Assembly (NCBI GenBank): GCA_902363515.1 | Contig: CABJAN010000001.1 | Span: 186,001 to 250,000, forward strand | DNA: 64,000 bases | Source of the DNA: Bacillota bacterium | GTDB lineage: Bacteria > Bacillota > Clostridia > Lachnospirales > Lachnospiraceae | Reading direction: 5' to 3' | Shown here: positions 46,133 through 55,421 of the stretch, piece by piece | How positions within the stretch are numbered: the stretch's first letter is position 1 | How the letters are laid out: each line of letters begins with the position of its first letter | Notes under the pieces: generated by a model | Seen by the model: only the letters and a program-made list of their open reading frames with translations | The model's database searches: none | What the model was told of the DNA's origin: nothing | Program-made: the position numbers and the translations under genes

Positions 46133-47239
46133 ATGGCAGAAATCAGACCAGAAGTTATTGATGCATTTCAGTTTCAGGGAACCTATATGGAAGGGATTCC
46201 TTATGGAAGCGGTCACATCAATGATACCTTCCGCGTAACCTTTGAAGAAAATGGAACAACACGAAGATATATTTTACAGAGAATGAACAAAACCATCTTC
46301 TTACATCCAGAAGAATTAATGGAAAATGTTACTGGTGTTACCCAGTGGCTACGCAAAAAAATCCTGGAAAAAGGCGGAGACCCTGAAAGAGAAACCTTAA
46401 ATCTGGTTCCAACAAAAGAAGATAAAAACTTCTTTGTAGACCAGGCAGGAGACTACTGGAGAGCTTATATTTTCATTGAGGGCGCTGCTACTTATGACCT
46501 GGTGCAGAATAAGGAAGACTTCTATCAGAGCGCTGTTGCCTTTGGGCATTTCCAGGGATTACTGGCAGATTATCCGGCACAGACGCTCCACGAAACCATT
46601 GTAAACTTCCACAATACGGTAGACCGCTTTGCCAAATTTAAAAAGGCAGCAGCCGAAGACGTCATGGGCCGTGCCAAGGATGTCCAAAAAGAGATTCAGT
46701 TTGTCCTGGACAGAGAAGCTCTGGCACATACTCTGTGCGATATGCAGGCAGAAGGCAAACTTCCTCTTCGCGTTACTCATAATGATACAAAATTAAATAA
46801 TATTATGATTGATGATGAAACCAGAAAAGCAATCTGTGTTATTGATCTGGACACCGTTATGCCTGGTCTTGCTGTCAATGATTTTGGGGATTCTATTCGT
46901 TTCGGCGCCAGCACTGCTGAGGAAGATGAAAGAGATTTATCCAAAGTTTCCTGCAGCATGGAATTGTTTGAATTATATACCAAAGGATTTATTGAAGGAT
47001 GTCAGGGAAGTCTTACAGAAGCAGAATTAGAAATGCTGCCTGTTGGAGCCATGACCATGACTTATGAATGTGGAATGCGCTTCCTTACTGACTATCTGGA
47101 AGGGGATCACTACTTTAAAGTTCACAGAGACGGACATAATTTAGATCGTGCCAGAACTCAATTCACACTGGTAAAAGACATGGAAGAAAAACTGGAAACC
47201 ATGAATGCCATTGTTAAAAAATATGGCTTTTCAAAATAG
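46133..47239 (+). CDS. nahK: N-acetylhexosamine 1-kinase
   Basis: 368 residues, aminoglycoside-phosphotransferase fold. Blocks that match bifidobacterial NahK/LnpB as I remember it: YGSGHINDTFRVT, YILQRMNKTIF, LRVTHNDTKLNNIMID (catalytic Asp loop), IDLDTVMPG, DFGDSIRFGAST and ECGMRFLTDYLEGDHYF. It phosphorylates GlcNAc/GalNAc at the anomeric carbon with ATP, feeding the lacto-N-biose/galacto-N-biose pathway. It lies between the nucleotidyltransferase and galE genes in one operon. Confidence 0.88.
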   Translation: MAEIRPEVIDAFQFQGTYMEGIPYGSGHINDTFRVTFEENGTTRRYILQRMNKTIFLHPEELMENVTGVTQWLRKKILEKGGDPERETLNLVPTKEDKNFFVDQAGDYWRAYIFIEGAATYDLVQNKEDFYQSAVAFGHFQGLLADYPAQTLHETIVNFHNTVDRFAKFKKAAAEDVMGRAKDVQKEIQFVLDREALAHTLCDMQAEGKLPLRVTHNDTKLNNIMIDDETRKAICVIDLDTVMPGLAVNDFGDSIRFGASTAEEDERDLSKVSCSMELFELYTKGFIEGCQGSLTEAELEMLPVGAMTMTYECGMRFLTDYLEGDHYFKVHRDGHNLDRARTQFTLVKDMEEKLETMNAIVKKYGFSK

Positions 47240-47251
47240 GAGGAATCAGCT

Positions 47252-48268
47252 ATGGCAATTTTAGTAACAGGCGGCGCAGGTTATATTGGAAGCCACACAG
47301 TCATTGAACTTCAAAATGCAGGTTATGATGTAGTTGTACTGGATAATCTTTCCAATTCCAGCCCGAAATCCTTAGAACGCGTAGAAAAAATCACAGGAAA
47401 ATCAGTTCCTTTTTACAAAGCTGATATCTTGGACAGAGATGCTTTAAACGAAATTTTTGATAAAGAATCCATTGATTCCTGTATCCATTTTGCCGGATTA
47501 AAAGCAGTTGGAGAATCTGTAGCAAAACCATGGGAATACTATGAAAACAACATTGCCGGAACTCTGACTCTGGTAGATGTTATGAGAAAACACAATGTAA
47601 AAAATATCATCTTCTCCTCCTCTGCTACGGTTTACGGAGACCCTGCTTTTGTTCCTATTACAGAAGAATGCCCCAAAGGACAGTGTACGAATCCATACGG
47701 ATGGACCAAGTCCATGCTGGAACAAATTCTTACGGATATCCAGAAAGCTGACCCTGAATGGAACGTTGTTCTTTTAAGATATTTCAACCCAATCGGGGCT
47801 CACAAAAGCGGAACTATTGGCGAAAATCCTAATGGAATTCCAAACAACCTGATGCCATACATCACACAGGTTGCTGTTGGAAAATTAAAAGAATTAGGCG
47901 TATTTGGAAATGATTATGACACTCCTGACGGAACCGGTGTCAGAGATTATATTCATGTGGTAGACCTGGCAAAAGGCCATGTAAAAGCTCTGAAAAAACT
48001 GGAAGATAAATCCGGATTAAATATCTACAACCTTGGAACCGGAAATGGCTACAGCGTACTGGATATTGTGAAAAACTTTGAAGCCGCTACAGGTGTAAGC
48101 GTTCCATATGTCATCAAACCACGTCGTCCCGGTGATATTGCTACCTGTTATGCCAGCGCCGAAAAAGCAGAAAAAGAATTAGGCTGGAAAGCAGAATTTG
48201 GCATCAAAGAGATGTGCGAAGACTCCTGGAGATGGCAGTCACAGAATCCAAAAGGATACGAAGAATAA
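47252..48268 (+). CDS. galE: UDP-glucose 4-epimerase
   Basis: 338 residues, extended short-chain dehydrogenase: [32 protein letters not shown], catalytic [13 protein letters not shown] and Tyr/Lys in NPYGWTKSM, then [18 protein letters not shown]. It interconverts UDP-Gal and UDP-Glc, and often the N-acetyl forms. Last gene of the nahK operon, 12 bp after nahK, followed by a terminator. Confidence 0.95.
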   Translation: MAILVTGGAGYIGSHTVIELQNAGYDVVVLDNLSNSSPKSLERVEKITGKSVPFYKADILDRDALNEIFDKESIDSCIHFAGLKAVGESVAKPWEYYENNIAGTLTLVDVMRKHNVKNIIFSSSATVYGDPAFVPITEECPKGQCTNPYGWTKSMLEQILTDIQKADPEWNVVLLRYFNPIGAHKSGTIGENPNGIPNNLMPYITQVAVGKLKELGVFGNDYDTPDGTGVRDYIHVVDLAKGHVKALKKLEDKSGLNIYNLGTGNGYSVLDIVKNFEAATGVSVPYVIKPRRPGDIATCYASAEKAEKELGWKAEFGIKEMCEDSWRWQSQNPKGYEE

Positions 48269-48290
48269 ACAATATTAAAAATACGTAACT

Positions 48291-48334
48291 AAAACAGGGA
48301 TGCGATTCCGGCGAATCTACATCCCTGTTTTTTT
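48291..48334 (+). terminator. Terminator after galE
   Basis: AAACAGGGATG pairs perfectly with CATCCCTGTTT (48320-48330), followed by further T. Confidence 0.9.
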
Positions 48335-48370
48335 GCTAAAATTGCATTTCTGTAATAGCTCTTTTTTAAT

Positions 48371-49444
48371 TTATTGCAGTATTTTCATACGATTCATTAG
48401 CATCTCATACTCTTTTTCCCTGTCCTGGAACCATTCTTCTTGAATCTCAGCAATCTGGTTCCAGCCCACTTTTTCCACTGCCTCCAGGGCAGCTTCTTTC
48501 TGTGTGAGAATGCGGGGAAATTCTGTCTGACAGTTGGCGCCTTCCAAAGTTTCGTAGCTTTGAAAAGCCTGATTAAAATCCATAAGAGGGTGCAAAGACA
48601 CTGGTTTATTAGTCTCATTATCTATGAGAAAGCCCCAGTTTCCCCAGTGGCGGTCTGTATTTCCAATGAGATAATCCAGAAGATTCATCATATAATATCC
48701 ATAGGCATCCAGTTCTAAAATATAAGACAGGGGATTCAATTCTTCATTCATTGCATAAATTTCAAACGCTTCTCTGGACACAATAGAATACTTCCGGGAG
48801 GTTATGAGATTACTCACAGATACCTTTTCTTCCTGATACACGCCCTCCTGATAAAGAACCTGACTGCACCGAAAACACTGACACACCTTACTTGCCAGAA
48901 TTTCATTTTCCACTGCTGCTTTGTCTCCATCTTTCAAAAGCTGAAATCCCTGTTCCCGGCGAACCCAGGCTTTTGGAAAACACCCACTGGTAAACAAGTC
49001 TCTTGCCAGGCTTTCATTCTGAACAGACATCTGCTTCCCTCTTAATGCCACCTCCACAAAAGCATTATCCAAATGATTTTCATACAAATTAATCTGGTCA
49101 AAAGTGATGTTATCTCCCTCTTCTCTCACCCAGTAGATATCCATAAGAGATACGCATCGGTAGGCAAGGGCAATCTGTGCCCGCTCTCTGTCTGTCATAG
49201 CCTGTACTGCCCCAATGCTGTTCAGGATTTCTTTTACATACTTTCTGTCCAACGTAAGCATACGGGAGGCGCACCAGTAATAAAAATTGGTAATATTACT
49301 TACCAGGGTATCAATGTCTTCTTCTGTATCATCTAAGAAAAGATTATATGGCATAAAATCCGGCTCATAAATCACGCAATGTCCCTGTGTATCAATTCTG
49401 GCTGTTATTTTATTTCCATGCATAATCTCATAGCTTTTTTTCAC
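48371..49444 (-). CDS. HipA-like protein kinase, no antitoxin partner
   Basis: 357 residues. The C-terminal part has MMNLLDYLIGNTDRHWGNWGFLIDNETNKPVSLHPLMDFNQAF, the HipA-type catalytic Asp/Asn loop (NTDRHWGN) and metal Asp (DFN). The HipA N-terminal DUF3336-like half is not obvious. No HipB-like HTH gene is next to it, so it may not be a toxin; it could be a stand-alone Ser/Thr kinase of CtkA type. It stands alone on the minus strand; its ATG at 49444 lacks a strong upstream ribosome binding site. Confidence 0.75.
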   Translation of the reverse strand: MKKSYEIMHGNKITARIDTQGHCVIYEPDFMPYNLFLDDTEEDIDTLVSNITNFYYWCASRMLTLDRKYVKEILNSIGAVQAMTDRERAQIALAYRCVSLMDIYWVREEGDNITFDQINLYENHLDNAFVEVALRGKQMSVQNESLARDLFTSGCFPKAWVRREQGFQLLKDGDKAAVENEILASKVCQCFRCSQVLYQEGVYQEEKVSVSNLITSRKYSIVSREAFEIYAMNEELNPLSYILELDAYGYYMMNLLDYLIGNTDRHWGNWGFLIDNETNKPVSLHPLMDFNQAFQSYETLEGANCQTEFPRILTQKEAALEAVEKVGWNQIAEIQEEWFQDREKEYEMLMNRMKILQ

Positions 49445-49463
49445 ACCTGTTCACCGCCCTGTT

Positions 49464-50666
49464 TTAAAATACATACTGTCTCAACCGTTCAAAAGCTTCC
49501 TGTACCCTGGATAATGGCAGCGCCAGATTCATACGGATATGGCTTGGACCATGAAAGGCTCTTCCGTCCTGCCATGCCACGCCTACATCCCAGCCGGCTT
49601 TTAGAAGCTCATCCATAGTCTTCCCATGCTTCTCACACCATTTTTTACAATCCAGAAACAGCATATAGGTTCCCTGAGGCTTTGATACTTTTACCCCTTC
49701 AAAATGCTCCTGAATATAAGTACAGGCAAACTCTGCATTGCCTTTTAATACCTGGCAAAGCTCATCCACCCACTGCTGACCTTCCTCTTTGTATGCCCCA
49801 ATCAAAGCGTACATGGACAACACATTCATAGCATTATAATGGCTCAGGGACGATTCCTTTTCCACCCTGTCACGCAGCCAGGAATTATAAATAATGTGAT
49901 AAGAGCCTACCAATCCTGCAAGATTAAAGGTTTTGGAAGGCGCATACATGGCAGCCGTGCGGTTTCTGGCATCCTCTGAAATGGATTGGGTGGGAATATG
50001 TTTTCCCTCTAAAATTAAGTCTGACCAGATTTCATCAGAAATAACAAACACATGGTATTTCTTATAAATTTCCATGGCTTTCTCAATCTCCCAGCGTTCC
50101 CACACACGCCCACAGGGGTTATGAGGAGAGCAGAACACAGCCGCATGAATATGGTTTTCTTTTATCTTCTTTTCCATATCCTCAAAGTCCATGCGCCACA
50201 CCTGATTTTCATCTAAAACCAACGGAGAATGAATAATTTTGTACCCATTATTCTCCAGAGAAGAGGTGAAACCAATATAGGTAGGAGAATGCAAGAGCAC
50301 CTTATCTCCTTTTGAACAGAGAACATTCAGCACGCTGATAACTCCGCCCAGAACACCATTTTCATAACCAATATGTTCCGGCAGCAAACCGGTAATTCCA
50401 TTTCTTTTTTCCTGCCAGGAAATAATAGCATCTGTATATTCTTTTCTTGGATTAAAATACCCGTAAGCAGGATGCTCAATCCTGTGAATCATAGCTTCCT
50501 GAATGGTTGGAACTGCTTTAAAATTCATATCTGCCACCCACATAGGAATCACATCAAATCCCTCTTTTGGAGCATCCGGTCCAAAGCCCGGCTCCTCATA
50601 CACCGCATCTACAGCAATAGCATCCCAGCCTCTCCGGTCAATGACCGATGTAAAATCGTATTTCAT
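49464..50666 (-). CDS. PatB/MalY family C-S lyase (PLP)
   Basis: 400 residues, fold type I aminotransferase-like enzyme. Seen: VIPMWVADMNFKAVPTIQEAMIHRIEHPAYGYF, SPHNPCGRVW, VISDEIWSDLIL and PLP lysine in YAPSKTFNLAGLVGSYHII. The family performs cystathionine or cysteine-S-conjugate beta-lysis giving pyruvate, ammonia and a thiol; it may take part in methionine biosynthesis or sulfur-compound turnover. It overlaps the upstream PF06541 gene by 4 nt. Confidence 0.93.
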   Translation of the reverse strand: MKYDFTSVIDRRGWDAIAVDAVYEEPGFGPDAPKEGFDVIPMWVADMNFKAVPTIQEAMIHRIEHPAYGYFNPRKEYTDAIISWQEKRNGITGLLPEHIGYENGVLGGVISVLNVLCSKGDKVLLHSPTYIGFTSSLENNGYKIIHSPLVLDENQVWRMDFEDMEKKIKENHIHAAVFCSPHNPCGRVWERWEIEKAMEIYKKYHVFVISDEIWSDLILEGKHIPTQSISEDARNRTAAMYAPSKTFNLAGLVGSYHIIYNSWLRDRVEKESSLSHYNAMNVLSMYALIGAYKEEGQQWVDELCQVLKGNAEFACTYIQEHFEGVKVSKPQGTYMLFLDCKKWCEKHGKTMDELLKAGWDVGVAWQDGRAFHGPSHIRMNLALPLSRVQEAFERLRQYVF

Positions 50667-51445
50667 CCCTTTTCCTCCTCCTGTTTTCTTTTCTTTAAGC
50701 TCTTTTTCAGTTCTTCTAAACGCTCCGGATAGCTTTTATTTACCATTTCCGGGAAAGATTTCATAAGACGCCGCTCAAAAAAGCCCACTTCTTTTTGTTT
50801 TTTATGGATTTTTTCCAGCAACTCTTCCCTGATATCCGAATTCAAAATTTTCTCTTCCAGCTGCGCAAATTCCAGCTTTGCACTCCACTCCTGATACTTC
50901 TCCTGTAACTCTTCCCGAAGCTCTGCAAGTACCCGAAGTCTGAGATTAATACCCAGGGCACTCTTCACCGCCAGAGCAAAATCCGCTGCAAAATATAAGA
51001 AAAATGCAACCAGAAAACCCCATTTAAAATCCATACTAAAAGCTGCCAGCAGGGACTCAATACGCGGATTTAAATCAAAGGAAAGGAACAGGCACAGCAG
51101 TCCGAACAGAGTAGAATTCAGCAGACATACCCTTCCTTTTATATTAAAAGGACGCTTGGAATAATCCCACCATCTGGCATTAAACAGCTTCTCCATGAGC
51201 CAGCTTGTAAAATATTCCAACGTAGAAGTCATCAACATTCCGCCTAAAAAAACCACCATCACACTCTTGGGCAAAAACTTCAGAAAACCAAGAGTTACCA
51301 CAGCCCCCACTCCATAAATGGGACAAAAAGGCCCGGTCAGAAAGCCGCGGTTTATCCACTCTCCTCTTCCAAGAGAGCAATAGATACTCTCACAGCACCA
51401 CCCCAGAAAGCTGTAAATAATCAACTGCAATAAAATATCAACCAT
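50663..51445 (-). CDS. PF06541 (putative ABC transporter type IV) membrane protein
   Basis: 260 residues with about five membrane helices in the first ~165 residues. QLIIYSFLGWCCESIYCSLGRGEWINRGFLTGPFCPIYGVGA and LFNARWWDYSKRPFNIKGRVCLLNSTLFG are the family signature. The last ~95 residues are a charged helical, probably coiled-coil tail. Despite the family name, transport has not been shown. Translationally coupled to the C-S lyase gene. Confidence 0.88.
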   Translation of the reverse strand: MVDILLQLIIYSFLGWCCESIYCSLGRGEWINRGFLTGPFCPIYGVGAVVTLGFLKFLPKSVMVVFLGGMLMTSTLEYFTSWLMEKLFNARWWDYSKRPFNIKGRVCLLNSTLFGLLCLFLSFDLNPRIESLLAAFSMDFKWGFLVAFFLYFAADFALAVKSALGINLRLRVLAELREELQEKYQEWSAKLEFAQLEEKILNSDIREELLEKIHKKQKEVGFFERRLMKSFPEMVNKSYPERLEELKKSLKKRKQEEEKG

Positions 51446-51464
51446 ACTGTCTCCTCCACAAATT

Positions 51465-53378
51465 CTATGACAGGCTTTCTATTTCGTCCATCCAAATGCG
51501 CACACAGGCATCACTTGGCATCCGTAAATCTCCTCTTGGGGAAACAGCCACACTGCCTACTTTCGGTCCATCCGGCAGACAGGAACGCTTAAACTGCTGG
51601 GAAAAGAATCTCCAGTAAAACTTTTTCATCCACTTTAAAATCACTTCATTTTCGTAATTTCCGGCAAAGGCCATCTTTGCCATTCTATAAATTTTAGCCG
51701 GTGCGAAGTGGAATCTCAGCATATAATACAGGAAAAAGTCATGCAGCTCATAAGGTCCTACCAAGTCCTCTGTTTTCTGCGATATTTTGCCATCTTCCGG
51801 AGGAAGCAGTTCCGGACTTACCGGTGTGTCCAGCACATCCAGAAGAATCCTACGAATCTTCTCTTCTCCACAGGTATCTGCATAATACTGAACCAGATGA
51901 CGCACCAGCGTCTTTGGCACTGAACCGTTTACTCCATACATGGACATATGGTCGCCATTATAAGTAGCCCATCCAAGTGCCAGCTCAGACAAATCCCCTG
52001 TTCCGATGACCATACTGCCCTTCTGGTTGGCAATGTCCATAATCACCTGGGTTCTCTCTCTTGCCTGGGCGTTTTCAAAGGTGACATCATGAGTATGAAA
52101 ATCCTGTCCAATATCCTCAAAATGCTGAAGAACCGCTTTCTTAATATCAACTTCCATTAAGGCAGCTCCCAGTCCTCTGGTAAGCTCACAGGCATTGGTA
52201 TAGGTCCGGTCTGTGGTTCCGAAACAAGGCATGGTAACTGCGGTAATTCCCTCTCTGTCCAATCCCAGAATATCAAAAGCCCTCGCTGTTACCAAAAGCG
52301 CCAGAGTTGAATCCAGACCGCCAGAAATTCCCAGCACAGCTCCTTTACTGTGGGTATGTTCCAGACGTTTTACCAGACCCATGGCCTGGATGGTAAGAAT
52401 TTCATCACATCTTCTGTTTCTTTCTGCTGTCTCCTCCGGCACAAAAGGATTAGCTGCAAATCTGCGGTTTATGCTGGTTTCTTCCTCTGGAAGATGGAAA
52501 ACAATCCTGGTATAGCCCTGACACTGCTCTCCCTCCCAGGTAGAAATCCGCTGCCTTTCCCCACAAAGCTTCTGAATATCAAAGGTTCCGTAAATGGTCT
52601 GATTTTGGAACATTTCCGCCTCTGCCAGAACACTTCCGTCCTCACAAATAAGATTCTGCCCTCCAAATACCAGGTCCTGGGTGGATTCTCCATTTCCGGC
52701 TGTTGCATAGACATAGCCGCACAGCAATCTTGCAGACTGCCCCTTTATAAGGGCTCTGCGGTAATCTGACTTTCCAACGGTTTCATCACTGGCAGACAGG
52801 TTTACGATTACGGTTGCTCCTGCCATGGCATGTGCCACACTTGGGGGAGCAGGTGCCCATAAATCTTCACAGATTTCTACGGCTACAGTAAGCCCTGGCA
52901 ACTCTTCGCAAGTAAAGAGAAGATTGCTGCCAAACGCCACTTCCTGATCTCCTATTTTCACACTTCCTTCCACACCTCGTCCTGAAGCAAAATGCCGCGC
53001 CTCATAAAATTCACCATAATTTGGCAGATGAATCTTGGGAACAATCCCCAGAATATTTCCCCGGTTTAACACTGCGGCAGTATTATAAAGCTTACCGTCA
53101 AATACCAGGGGAAGGCCTATAAAAATCAGTCCTTCCACATCTTTTAATGCTGCTGCCGCTTTAAGAAGCTGCTCTTTTGCAGATGTAAGAAGCCTCTCCT
53201 GCCAGAACAAATCCCCACAGGTATAGCCTGTAATACTAAGCTCAGGAAATACCAGAATTCTGGCTCCTGCCTGACTCATTTCCTTTGCTTTTTCAATGAT
53301 TTCTCTGGTATTACTCACGCAATCCGCAACCTGGATTCTGGGTGTTGCTGCCGCTGCTTTGATGAATCCGTCCTTCAT
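51465..53378 (-). CDS. nadE: Glutamine-dependent NAD+ synthetase
   Basis: 637 residues. N-terminal nitrilase-type glutaminase: ILVFPELSITGYTCGD (catalytic Glu), KIHLPNYGEFYEARHFASG (Lys) and VAVEICEDLWAP (nucleophile Cys). C-terminal synthetase: VLGISGGLDSTLALLV (ATP-PPase loop), GTGDLSELALGW and DHMSMYGVNGSVPKTL. It amidates nicotinate adenine dinucleotide to NAD+ with ammonia from glutamine. Its length is normal for this two-domain form. Confidence 0.96.
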   Translation of the reverse strand: MKDGFIKAAAATPRIQVADCVSNTREIIEKAKEMSQAGARILVFPELSITGYTCGDLFWQERLLTSAKEQLLKAAAALKDVEGLIFIGLPLVFDGKLYNTAAVLNRGNILGIVPKIHLPNYGEFYEARHFASGRGVEGSVKIGDQEVAFGSNLLFTCEELPGLTVAVEICEDLWAPAPPSVAHAMAGATVIVNLSASDETVGKSDYRRALIKGQSARLLCGYVYATAGNGESTQDLVFGGQNLICEDGSVLAEAEMFQNQTIYGTFDIQKLCGERQRISTWEGEQCQGYTRIVFHLPEEETSINRRFAANPFVPEETAERNRRCDEILTIQAMGLVKRLEHTHSKGAVLGISGGLDSTLALLVTARAFDILGLDREGITAVTMPCFGTTDRTYTNACELTRGLGAALMEVDIKKAVLQHFEDIGQDFHTHDVTFENAQARERTQVIMDIANQKGSMVIGTGDLSELALGWATYNGDHMSMYGVNGSVPKTLVRHLVQYYADTCGEEKIRRILLDVLDTPVSPELLPPEDGKISQKTEDLVGPYELHDFFLYYMLRFHFAPAKIYRMAKMAFAGNYENEVILKWMKKFYWRFFSQQFKRSCLPDGPKVGSVAVSPRGDLRMPSDACVRIWMDEIESLS

Positions 53379-53421
53379 ATTTCACCACACCTTTCCGCCT
53401 TTTCTAAGCCCTTCAAACATT

Positions 53422-54306
53422 TTATCTTCTTCTGCATTCGTGCAGAATTCTCTTCAAATCCTCTACTGAGAACTTATAATTTTTATTACAGAAATGACAG
53501 TTCATTTCAATTTCTTTTCCTTCATCAATCATCTCCTGGATTTCTTTGCGTCCAATGCTGATTAATGCCTTTTCTACACGCTCCTTGCTGCAGTTACAGT
53601 GAAATTGTGTGGGAACCCTGTCATTGATTTCAATGTCAAAACCTTCCAGCAAAGTCTCCAGAATCCCTTCCGGCGTTTTTCCTTCTTCCAGCATTCCAGT
53701 TACAGAGGTTACACGTTTCAGATTCTCCTCCAGACGATTAATTACCTCTTCTTCTGTAAAAGGCATGAGCTGTAAAATAAAGCCTCCAGCCTGCTTCACC
53801 GTGTTGTCCTTTTCCATGAGAACTCCTAAACCTACGGAAGACGGAACCTGCTCACTGGTAGCAAAATAATAGGTTAAATCCTCTGCAATCTCACTGGTTC
53901 TCAGTTCTGTCTGTCCCAGGTATGGCTCCTTTAATCCCATATCTTTAATGACATTCATAAAGCCAATCCCAACAGCTCCTGCCACATCTAATTTTCCTTT
54001 TTCGTTGGCGTGAATCACAACGTTTGGATTTCCAACATATCCCTTTACATTTCCCTTTGCATCTGCTGTTACGGTCATACCGTTTAAGGGACCACTGGCA
54101 TGAATCTGTAAAGTCAGAAGGTCCTTGTCACCTTTCATCATAATCCCCATCATAGAGCCTGCAGTCAGCAGACGTCCCAGGGCTGCAGTTGCCACAGGGC
54201 TGGTATTATGCGCTGCTCTTGCGTATTCTACCAGTTCCCTTGTGGTTGCTGCAAACGCACGAATCTGGCTGTTTGCCGCTGTTGCCCGAACAATATAATC
54301 TCCCAT
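53422..54306 (-). CDS. hslO: Hsp33 redox-regulated chaperone
   Basis: 294 residues. MGDYIVRATAANSQIRAFAATTRELVEYARAAHNTSPVATAALGRLLT is the family start; the C-terminal redox switch has the zinc cysteines HCNCSKERVEKAL and CHFCNKNY (CxC and CxxC). On oxidation the zinc is lost and the holdase is activated. It starts 1 bp after the methyltransferase gene and is probably cotranscribed. Confidence 0.96.
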   Translation of the reverse strand: MGDYIVRATAANSQIRAFAATTRELVEYARAAHNTSPVATAALGRLLTAGSMMGIMMKGDKDLLTLQIHASGPLNGMTVTADAKGNVKGYVGNPNVVIHANEKGKLDVAGAVGIGFMNVIKDMGLKEPYLGQTELRTSEIAEDLTYYFATSEQVPSSVGLGVLMEKDNTVKQAGGFILQLMPFTEEEVINRLEENLKRVTSVTGMLEEGKTPEGILETLLEGFDIEINDRVPTQFHCNCSKERVEKALISIGRKEIQEMIDEGKEIEMNCHFCNKNYKFSVEDLKRILHECRRR

Positions 54307-54307
54307 A

Positions 54308-55099
54308 TCAAATCTCCTTTTTGTCCTTATTTTCTAATTGTTTTCCTTTTTCCCTGGCTATGAAATACACACGTTCACTGCCGGGTTTTGGCGCTTCATG
54401 GGTAAAAGCATCATAAACTGCTACAAACTCCATTCCTGCCTGTTCCAGCATTTCCTTTACATTTTCTATTTCATAAGCCCTCTGATAGTGAGTCTCCTCA
54501 TACTTTCTGTATAGGGTTTCTCCCTGTATGGTTTCCGGAATAAAAAGCGCTAAATCATACTCATTTATCTGCTCATCCGGGTCATAATAATTATCCCAGA
54601 TAAAGCTGGCATCTTCCCTGTTTTCCGCTATGGTCTGCTCTCCCAGAACCTCTCTGTATTTATACGCAGTATTCAAATCAAAGATAAACACACCGCCCGG
54701 ATCCAGATAATTATTCACCAGCCGAAATACCTGGAGCAGCTCCTCTTCTTCCAGGATATAATTCATACTGTCGCAAAGAGATACCACAGCCTTTACCGTC
54801 CCGTAAAGCTCAAATTCCCGCATATCCTGAAACAGGTACAGAATATCCTGTCCCTCAGCCTGCCTTTTTTCCATGGCTATTTCCAACATATCCGGCGCAT
54901 TATCCACGCCAATCATATCATATCCCCTGTTTGCCAGAAGTCTGGTCATATTTCCGGTTCCGCATCCCAGTTCCAGCACCAGTCCCTCTGTAACTCCATA
55001 TTCCTGTAACAGTCCGGTGAGATATCCGCACCACTCTTCATAAGGAATATTGTCCATAAACAAATCATACACTCTGGCAAAGTTCTCATAAGAACTCAT
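54308..55099 (-). CDS. Class I SAM-dependent methyltransferase
   Basis: 263 residues. VLELGCGTGNMTRLLANRGYDMIGVDNAPDMLEIA is the SAM-binding motif I region; VVSLCDSMNYILEEEELLQVFR is motif IV. The N-terminal FARVYDLFMDNIPYEEWCGYL is common to a Firmicutes family of unknown substrate. First gene before hslO. Confidence 0.88.
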   Translation of the reverse strand: MSSYENFARVYDLFMDNIPYEEWCGYLTGLLQEYGVTEGLVLELGCGTGNMTRLLANRGYDMIGVDNAPDMLEIAMEKRQAEGQDILYLFQDMREFELYGTVKAVVSLCDSMNYILEEEELLQVFRLVNNYLDPGGVFIFDLNTAYKYREVLGEQTIAENREDASFIWDNYYDPDEQINEYDLALFIPETIQGETLYRKYEETHYQRAYEIENVKEMLEQAGMEFVAVYDAFTHEAPKPGSERVYFIAREKGKQLENKDKKEI

Positions 55100-55160
55100 A
55101 TCAGCACATCCTTTCTTTACGGATTAATACTACCATGAAAGCCCCTGGCTTGCAATCAAA

Positions 55161-55203
55161 AAAGAGACCGCCGTATCTCATAGCACATACCGACAGCCTC
55201 TTT
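55161..55203 (-). terminator. Terminator of the second sugar ABC operon
   Basis: On the minus strand AAAGAGGCTGTCGGTAT pairs with ATACGGCGGTCTCTTT (G-U pairs and one bulge), followed by TTTTG. It lies just beyond the DUF6903 gene. Confidence 0.8.
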
Positions 55204-55216
55204 CTTAATATTTATT

Positions 55217-55420
55217 TTATTTTGCGTCCTTAAACGGCGCATTGTAGATAGCCAGGGCAATTAATAAGGTTCCTGTTCCAAGCACCATCATTCCAAGCCC
55301 CTTTAGTTCTCCTGTCATCTTCCAGCCTGCAATGACCAGAAACAGTGACAATACAAACAAAATGATTAAGAGCGCCACGCGCAAAGCAGCATGTTCTTTC
55401 CAGAATTTCATTCTCTTCAC
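55217..55420 (-). CDS. Small DUF6903-like membrane protein
   Basis: 67 residues with two membrane helices (VALLIILFVLSLFLVIAGWKMTG and GLGMMVLGTGTLLIALAIYN). From memory this matches DUF6903, a small protein found at the end of sugar ABC operons in Lachnospiraceae. It starts 1 bp after the permease gene. It may be a regulatory or assembly factor; function unknown. Confidence 0.7.
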   Translation of the reverse strand: MKRMKFWKEHAALRVALLIILFVLSLFLVIAGWKMTGELKGLGMMVLGTGTLLIALAIYNAPFKDAK

Positions 55421-55421
55421 C

